A stretch of DNA of 10,209 nt from CAYONQ01 sp964405375 (GTDB lineage: Bacteria; Planctomycetota; Phycisphaerae; Sedimentisphaerales; Anaerobacaceae), in assembly GCA_964405375.1 (NCBI GenBank), contig CAYONQ010000086.1, positions 1 to 10,209 on the forward strand, read 5' to 3'. This document shows, piece by piece, positions 5,300 through 10,209 of the stretch. The position numbers were made by a program, and so were the translations under genes. The notes below the pieces were generated by a model that had not been told where the DNA came from, did not search any database, and was given only the letters and a program-made list of their open reading frames with translations. Position 1 is the stretch's first letter. Each line of letters begins with the position of its first letter.

Positions 5300-5304
5300 G
5301 GGAG
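5300..5304 (+). promoter_or_regulatory. Ribosome binding site of rpoB
   Basis: GGGAG at 5300-5304 is 10 nt before the ATG at 5315. It supports this start, which also gives the expected N-terminus for the beta subunit (a short lead into a segment with PDLVAIQRKSYENFL). Confidence 0.65.
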
Positions 5305-5314
5305 TGATAGTTAG

Positions 5315-8300
5315 ATGGCTTTGCAAACCGTTCGCAATTTTGGCAAGGTCCGTGATGCCGTTGAGATTCCGGACCTGGTGGCGATACAGAGGAAAAGTTA
5401 CGAGAACTTTTTGCAAAAAGACGTATCGCCGACCAGACGAAAACCCATAGGGCTGGAAGGGCTGTTTATCGAGACGTTTCCTATCGAAAGCTACGACAAG
5501 AGTATGCGTCTGGAGTATCTGTACTACGAGCTGGAAAAGCCGCGTTATACGCCTACCGAGTGTCGGCAGTTACGGTTGACTTACGGGTATCCTTTGAAAA
5601 TCTGCTGTAGATTGCGTACGAAAGACGGTGAGGATTTGGCCGAGCAGTCGATATATCTCGGCGAGATGCCGGTTATGATAGGCGGTGGGGAGTTTGTCAT
5701 CAACGGTGCCGAGCGGGTGATTGTCAGCCAGCTGCACCGAAGCCCGGGTGTCGATTTTATTGTCGAGAGTAAAGAAGGTGACAGGATACTGCACGGCGGC
5801 AGAATCATACCTGAAAGGGGCAGCTGGATAGAGATAGGCGTTACTCGTAAAGACGTTCTGGTTATCAAGATTGACCAGTCCAGCAAGATACCTGCAACTA
5901 TTTTTCTGCGTGCGATAGAGCCGACTTATGGCACTACCGAAGAGATACTGCGTTTGTTTTATCCGACAAAGGTGGTCCCGAAAGCCAAGCTGACGTCTGG
6001 TATGTGGGCGGTCGGGCCGGTTGTAGATACACAGACCGGTGAAGTTATAGTAAAAGCCGGTGAACAAATCGGCGATAAGGTTTCTTTAATACGGCAGAGT
6101 GATATCAAAGACCTCGAGGTTATCGAGCAGGTGCGCGATGCCATTATCTTAAACACGCTTGCAGAGGACGATTGCCAAAGCCACGAACAGGCATTGTTAA
6201 AATTTTATATAAGATTAAGGCCTGGCAATCCGCCCAATGAAGAGAAGGCAAAAAGCTTTTTTGAAGAGAAGTTTTTTGATTCGAACCGATATCGTTTGGG
6301 CAAGGTCGGCAGATTCAGATTGAATCGCAAGTTCGAGCAGGCAGTAGACGAGAGTGAGATGACTTTACGGCCGGGAGATTTCCTCAACGCAATGAAATAT
6401 ATAGTGGCCCTGCGCAACAGCGAGGGGGAGACTGACGATATCGACCACCTGGGTAACAGGAGGTTGCGGACAATCGATGAATTGGCCGGTGATGAAATCA
6501 GAAAAGGACTGCTGAAGCTTCGCAAGATAGTTGCTGAGCGAATGAGTGTAAAAAGGAACGTTGATGAGGCGGTGCGTATAGCTGACCTGGTGAATTCCAA
6601 GAGCGTCTCGAGCAGTATCAACTACTTTTTCGGTCGAGGCGAGCTGAGCCAGATTGTTGACCAGACCAATGCTTTGAGCCAGCTGACACACGAGAGGCGC
6701 GTCTCTGCTCTTGGTCCTGGTGGTTTGAACAGAAGACGGGCTGGATTTGAGGTTCGCGACGTTCATATCAGCCATTACGGCAGGATTTGTCCGATTGAAA
6801 CGCCGGAAGGGACGAATATTGGCTTGATTGCCTCATTAGCCATATTTGTGGCTGTTGACGAGTATGGATTTTTACTGGCACCATACCGCAAAATCAAAAA
6901 TGGTAAGGTTGCCGACGAGGTGGATTATTTGCGTGCCGACGAGGATATGAAGGCGGTGATTGCGGCGCCGAACACAATCGATTGGGACGCTTACCGCCAG
7001 CAGTTAGAGACAGACGGCAATACTAAATTGAGGTTAAGAGAGGGTATGGTGCTGGCGATGAAGGAGGGAGAGCTGGCCCAGGTCTCCAGCAACGAGGTTG
7101 ACTACGTTGATGTTTCACCCAAACAGATTGTCGGCGTTTCAGCTTCACTTGTCCCGTTCTTAGAGCACGATGATGCTAACAGGGCATTGATGGGCTCGAA
7201 TATGCAGCGTCAGGCAGTTCCGCTTTTAGAGGCGGAGGCGCCCTTGGTCGGTACTGGTATGGAAGGGGTGGTCGGGGCGAACAGTAGTATGGTCGTGCGT
7301 GCGGAAAGAGGCGGTGTTGTCACTGCGATGGACGCCACCAGGATAGTCATCAACCATACCGATGAGTACGAGCTTGCCAAGTTTGTTGGGTTGAATGAGC
7401 GAACCTGTCTTAACCAAAAGCCCGTAGTTAAGCTCGGTGAAAGGGTTACGAAGAACCAAGTCATAGCAGACGGCGGAGGCACTGCTGATGGTGTGCTGGC
7501 GCTGGGGAAAAATGTGCTCGTTGGGTTTGTTTCTTTTGACGGCTTTAATTTTGAGGATGCGATTATTGTCAGTGAAAAACTCGTCAAGAACGATAGCTTT
7601 ACAAGCATTCACATTGACGAGTTTACTACCGAGGTTCGTGAAACCCGCCTCGGCAAGGAGGAGTTTACAAATGATATTCCTAATGTCAGCGAAAGGGCAC
7701 TGCGAAATCTTGATGAGCATGGAGTAATCCGTGAAGGGGCGAGAATATGTCCCGGCGACATTCTGGTAGGCAAGGTGGTTCCCAAGAGCAAGACTGAGCT
7801 TACGCCTGAGGAAAAACTGTTGCACGCCATATTCGGCAGGGCCGGTGAGGATGTAAAAAATGACTCACTTGAACTGCCCAGTGGATATGAGGGAGTGGTA
7901 ATAAAGACGGAGCGATTTACCAGACGTGGTGCGGGCGGTGATGAGGCGAAGAGCGCTTTGAGAGCCCAGATAAAGCAATATGAGAAAGAGATGCGGGCCA
8001 GACAGTGCGTGATATTCAGGCAAATGATAGAGCAAATCCATAAGAAGCTGGATGTCAATATCGTTGACCCCTCCACCCGCCAGAAGGCAGGTGTCAGTGA
8101 GGACGACGAGGTTGTTTATGAGCAGGTAGAGAACTTCGATATTAAGTGGGTCAGGCCCGCCTCGGTGCGAGAGGACGTACAGAATATTATCGATAAGTTT
8201 TGGGTTAGGTTATCTGAGATTCAAGAGGAGAAGAAAAGCAGGATTGAACACCTGAAACACGGCGATGAGCTTCCCAGCGGCGTGCTGGAAATGGTAAAGA

Positions 8301-9109
8301 TTTACGTTGCAACTAAAAGGACGCTGTCAATCGGTGACAAGATGGCGGGTCGGCACGGCAACAAGGGAGTAATTGCCAAAATTATGCCGGAAGAGGATAT
8401 GCCGTTCCTCGAGGACGGTACGGCCCTGGACATACTGCTTAATCCTCTTGGTGTGCCGAGCCGAATGAATGTCGGGCAGATTCTGGAAACACATCTCGGC
8501 TGGGTAGCGAAGGTGCTGGGCTTCACCGCTATTACGCCGGTTTTCGACGGTGCTACGGAGGTTGATATCCGGCAGCTTACCGCCGAGGCAAATGAGCTTA
8601 TGCGTAAGCGGGCAGCCGAGCTGGAGCAGGCCAAACAGCCGCCGCCTGATGATGAGCTTTTTGTGCATGTCCCACCAACCTTGAAGACTCAGTTGTATGA
8701 CGGCAGGACAGGCGAGCCGTTCGACCAGAAGGCAACCATCGGATTCATCTATATGATGAAGCTGCATCATCTTGTTGACGACAAGATTCACGCCAGAGCG
8801 ACAGGGCCGTATAGTTTGATTACGCAGCAGCCGTTAGGCGGCAAGGCGAGAACCGGCGGGCAGAGGTTCGGTGAGATGGAAGTGTGGACACTGGAGGGAT
8901 ATGGGGCAACTTATACGCTGCAGGAGATGCTGACGGTTAAAAGCGACGACGTTGAGGGCCGGACAAAAATCTATGAGTCAATGGTGAAAGGGACAAACAC
9001 CCTTGAAGCGGGAACGCCCCTGTCCTTTGATGTATTGTGCAATGAATTGAGAGGATTGGGATTGAATATTCAGCTTGAGAAGAAGCGACTTGGCGGCACA
9101 TCGCTGTAA
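5315..9109 (+). CDS. rpoB: DNA-directed RNA polymerase subunit beta
   Basis: RpoB is one of the two large subunits that form the RNA polymerase active centre. The 1264-residue product lies between B. subtilis (about 1190) and E. coli (1342) in length and is complete. Conserved blocks in order: PDLVAIQRKSYENFL near the start; the rifampicin-region block ELSQIVDQTNALSQLTHERR (443-462) followed by VSALGPGGL and RRAGFEVRDVH; NFEDAIIVSE with Glu747-Asp748 (E. coli 813-814); GDKMAGRHGNKG (1007-1018) with the two active-site lysines Lys1009 and Lys1017; and the clamp-side end QEMLTVKSDDVEGR. By E. coli numbering Gln513, Asp516, His526, Arg529 and Ser531 are kept, while Phe514 is Ile and Pro567 is Thr. 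It starts 78 nt after rplL behind GGGAG, and rpoC follows 85 nt downstream. Confidence 0.99.
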   Translation: MALQTVRNFGKVRDAVEIPDLVAIQRKSYENFLQKDVSPTRRKPIGLEGLFIETFPIESYDKSMRLEYLYYELEKPRYTPTECRQLRLTYGYPLKICCRLRTKDGEDLAEQSIYLGEMPVMIGGGEFVINGAERVIVSQLHRSPGVDFIVESKEGDRILHGGRIIPERGSWIEIGVTRKDVLVIKIDQSSKIPATIFLRAIEPTYGTTEEILRLFYPTKVVPKAKLTSGMWAVGPVVDTQTGEVIVKAGEQIGDKVSLIRQSDIKDLEVIEQVRDAIILNTLAEDDCQSHEQALLKFYIRLRPGNPPNEEKAKSFFEEKFFDSNRYRLGKVGRFRLNRKFEQAVDESEMTLRPGDFLNAMKYIVALRNSEGETDDIDHLGNRRLRTIDELAGDEIRKGLLKLRKIVAERMSVKRNVDEAVRIADLVNSKSVSSSINYFFGRGELSQIVDQTNALSQLTHERRVSALGPGGLNRRRAGFEVRDVHISHYGRICPIETPEGTNIGLIASLAIFVAVDEYGFLLAPYRKIKNGKVADEVDYLRADEDMKAVIAAPNTIDWDAYRQQLETDGNTKLRLREGMVLAMKEGELAQVSSNEVDYVDVSPKQIVGVSASLVPFLEHDDANRALMGSNMQRQAVPLLEAEAPLVGTGMEGVVGANSSMVVRAERGGVVTAMDATRIVINHTDEYELAKFVGLNERTCLNQKPVVKLGERVTKNQVIADGGGTADGVLALGKNVLVGFVSFDGFNFEDAIIVSEKLVKNDSFTSIHIDEFTTEVRETRLGKEEFTNDIPNVSERALRNLDEHGVIREGARICPGDILVGKVVPKSKTELTPEEKLLHAIFGRAGEDVKNDSLELPSGYEGVVIKTERFTRRGAGGDEAKSALRAQIKQYEKEMRARQCVIFRQMIEQIHKKLDVNIVDPSTRQKAGVSEDDEVVYEQVENFDIKWVRPASVREDVQNIIDKFWVRLSEIQEEKKSRIEHLKHGDELPSGVLEMVKIYVATKRTLSIGDKMAGRHGNKGVIAKIMPEEDMPFLEDGTALDILLNPLGVPSRMNVGQILETHLGWVAKVLGFTAITPVFDGATEVDIRQLTAEANELMRKRAAELEQAKQPPPDDELFVHVPPTLKTQLYDGRTGEPFDQKATIGFIYMMKLHHLVDDKIHARATGPYSLITQQPLGGKARTGGQRFGEMEVWTLEGYGATYTLQEMLTVKSDDVEGRTKIYESMVKGTNTLEAGTPLSFDVLCNELRGLGLNIQLEKKRLGGTSL

Positions 9110-9180
9110 TTTTAGCCCTTAGTGTTGAGTTCGGGGTTGTAAGCGGGCGCCAATGCTTCGGTGCTTGAAACTGGTAGTAA

Positions 9181-9184
9181 GGAG
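9181..9184 (+). promoter_or_regulatory. Ribosome binding site of rpoC
   Basis: GGAG at 9181-9184, within AAGGAGTTA, is 10 nt before the ATG at 9195. Its GGAGTTA wording matches the site before rplL. It fixes the rpoC start. Confidence 0.7.
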
Positions 9185-9194
9185 TTAGCTTTAA

Positions 9195-10209
9195 ATGTTA
9201 AGCAATATTTACGACCTGATTAATGATTACGGTTCGGTAAAGATTTCATTGGCTGGTCCTAATGATGTTCGTAGCTGGTCTTTTGGCGAGGTTCGAAAGC
9301 CGGAGACGATTAACTACCGTACTTATCGGCCAGAAAAGGACGGCTTATTCTGTGAGAGGATTTTTGGGCCTGAGCGTGACTGGGAGTGCGCCTGCGGCAA
9401 GTATAAAGGTACCAAGTTTAAGGGGATAATTTGCGACCGGTGTGGAGTTAAGGTTACGCATAGTCGTGTTCGGCGCAAACGGATGGGGCATATTAATCTT
9501 GCGGCGCCGGTGGTGCATATATGGTTTTTCAAGGCCATACCAAATCATCTTGGCGTGCTACTGGGGATGAAGACGTTGAACCTTGATAAGATAATTTATT
9601 TTCAGGACTATGTTGTTACCGACCCGGGTCAAAGCCCCTTAAAACGGGGTCAACTGCTTAGTGAAGACGAATTTCGTGAAGCAACGAGCAAATATGGCAG
9701 TTCGTTTAAGGCGTCAATAGGCGCCGAGGCCATCAAGGCGCTGCTGGTGAACCTTGACCTGGATGCTTTGGCCGGTGAGCTGAGGACCGCTATGACCAAG
9801 ACCAGCAGTAATCAGAAAATCAGGGACCTGACAAAACGCCTTAAGACCGTCGAGGCAATCAGAAATAGCAGTAACAAACCTGAGTGGATGGTGCTTGAGG
9901 TTATCCCTGTTATCCCGCCGGATTTGCGTCCTCTGGTTCTTCTCGAGAGCGGTAATTTTGCGACCAGCGACCTGAACGACCTTTACAGGCGAATCATAAA
10001 TCGTAACAACCGGCTGAAGAAGCTGATAGACCTCAATGCCCCTGATGTAATTATCCGTAACGAGAAAAGGATGCTTCAGCAGGCCGTCGATGCTCTGCTG
10101 GACAACGGGCGTTGTCGCAGGCCGGTGCTCGGCAGTAATAATCGGCCGTTGAAGTCGCTGAGCGATATGATTAAGGGTAAGCAAGGTCGATTCCGTGAGA
10201 ACCTGCTCA
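9195..10209 (+). CDS. rpoC: DNA-directed RNA polymerase subunit beta', N-terminal 338 residues
   Basis: RpoC carries the catalytic Mg-binding loop and the clamp of RNA polymerase. The frame is open from ATG 9195 to the window end; the catalytic NADFDGD motif lies beyond it. Visible parts are the zinc finger Cys65, Cys67, Cys80, Cys83 (ECACGKY...ICDRCGV), the RRKRMGHI block that starts the clamp core, the DPGQSPLKRGQLLSE turn (143-157), and PVIPPDLRPLV (238-248). The clamp helices/lid region has FATSDLNDLYRRIINRNNR (255-273) and NEKRMLQQAVDALLDN (289-304). The sequence stops just before the expected GKRVDYSGRSV-type segment. The Cys-Arg-Arg-Pro-Val-Leu-Gly stretch (307-313) looks planctomycete-like from memory. 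It begins 85 nt after rpoB; that gap holds only a weak wobble-rich hairpin near 9147-9165 and no terminator. Confidence 0.98.
   Translation, partial: MLSNIYDLINDYGSVKISLAGPNDVRSWSFGEVRKPETINYRTYRPEKDGLFCERIFGPERDWECACGKYKGTKFKGIICDRCGVKVTHSRVRRKRMGHINLAAPVVHIWFFKAIPNHLGVLLGMKTLNLDKIIYFQDYVVTDPGQSPLKRGQLLSEDEFREATSKYGSSFKASIGAEAIKALLVNLDLDALAGELRTAMTKTSSNQKIRDLTKRLKTVEAIRNSSNKPEWMVLEVIPVIPPDLRPLVLLESGNFATSDLNDLYRRIINRNNRLKKLIDLNAPDVIIRNEKRMLQQAVDALLDNGRCRRPVLGSNNRPLKSLSDMIKGKQGRFRENLL

Noticed and set aside
9147..9165. Hairpin GCGCC/GGTGC in the rpoB-rpoC gap
   Set aside because: Five pairs with a wobble and an 8-base loop, and no T-tract; too weak to list as a feature.
9621..9656. Palindrome GACCCGGGTC plus a CCCC/GGGG stem within rpoC
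   Set aside because: It encodes the conserved DPGxxPLKxGQLL segment, so codon choice explains it.

Overview
The window is a plus-strand-only piece of the universally conserved bacterial translation and transcription cluster: (partial) tRNA-Thr – tuf – rpmG – tRNA-Trp – secE – nusG – rplK – rplA – rplJ – rplL – rpoB – rpoC (partial). The host is a bacterium of moderate GC. It is most likely a planctomycete, perhaps of the Phycisphaerae. The clues are the wording of the RpoC N-terminal third (a Cys-Arg-Arg-Pro stretch before the Asn-Arg-Pro-Leu-Lys-Ser-Leu block), the GHIDHGKT form of the EF-Tu P-loop (most bacteria have GHVDHGKT), and a three-helix SecE. The placement comes from recalled family wording, not from a tree.

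Layout. Positions 1-51 are the 3' part of tRNA-Thr(GGT). Positions 52-189 are the tuf leader, with one perfect 7-bp hairpin. tuf (190-1404) is followed by a 153-nt gap without a convincing terminator or promoter, then the small zinc-ribbon-type L33 gene rpmG (1558-1728) and tRNA-Trp(CCA) (1767-1839). Then come secE (1887-2288), nusG (2357-2899), rplK (2962-3396), rplA (3427-4107), rplJ (4118-4651), rplL (4757-5236), rpoB (5315-9109) and the first 338 codons of rpoC (9195 to the window end). The reading frames are intact, and no mobile element, CRISPR array or foreign gene interrupts the series. No gap exceeds 153 nt.

How the genes work together. EF-Tu brings aminoacyl-tRNA to the ribosome. 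L11, L10, L7/L12 and L1 build the factor-binding base and stalk and the L1 stalk of the large subunit. NusG couples RNA polymerase to the ribosome or Rho, and SecE is a core subunit of the protein translocon. RpoB and RpoC are the two large catalytic subunits of RNA polymerase. Shared strand, short gaps and the absence of clear terminators suggest one or a few long transcripts.

This is an ordinary housekeeping region, and I found no undescribed system. Points worth a second look are an L7/L12 with a charged N-terminal tail of about 32 residues, an L33 with three of the four expected zinc cysteines, and a folded leader before rplK that resembles an L1 operator. Others are tandem hairpins between rplJ and rplL, the lack of room for an L10 leader before rplJ, and a short TGTAAG motif that occurs four times, always between genes.
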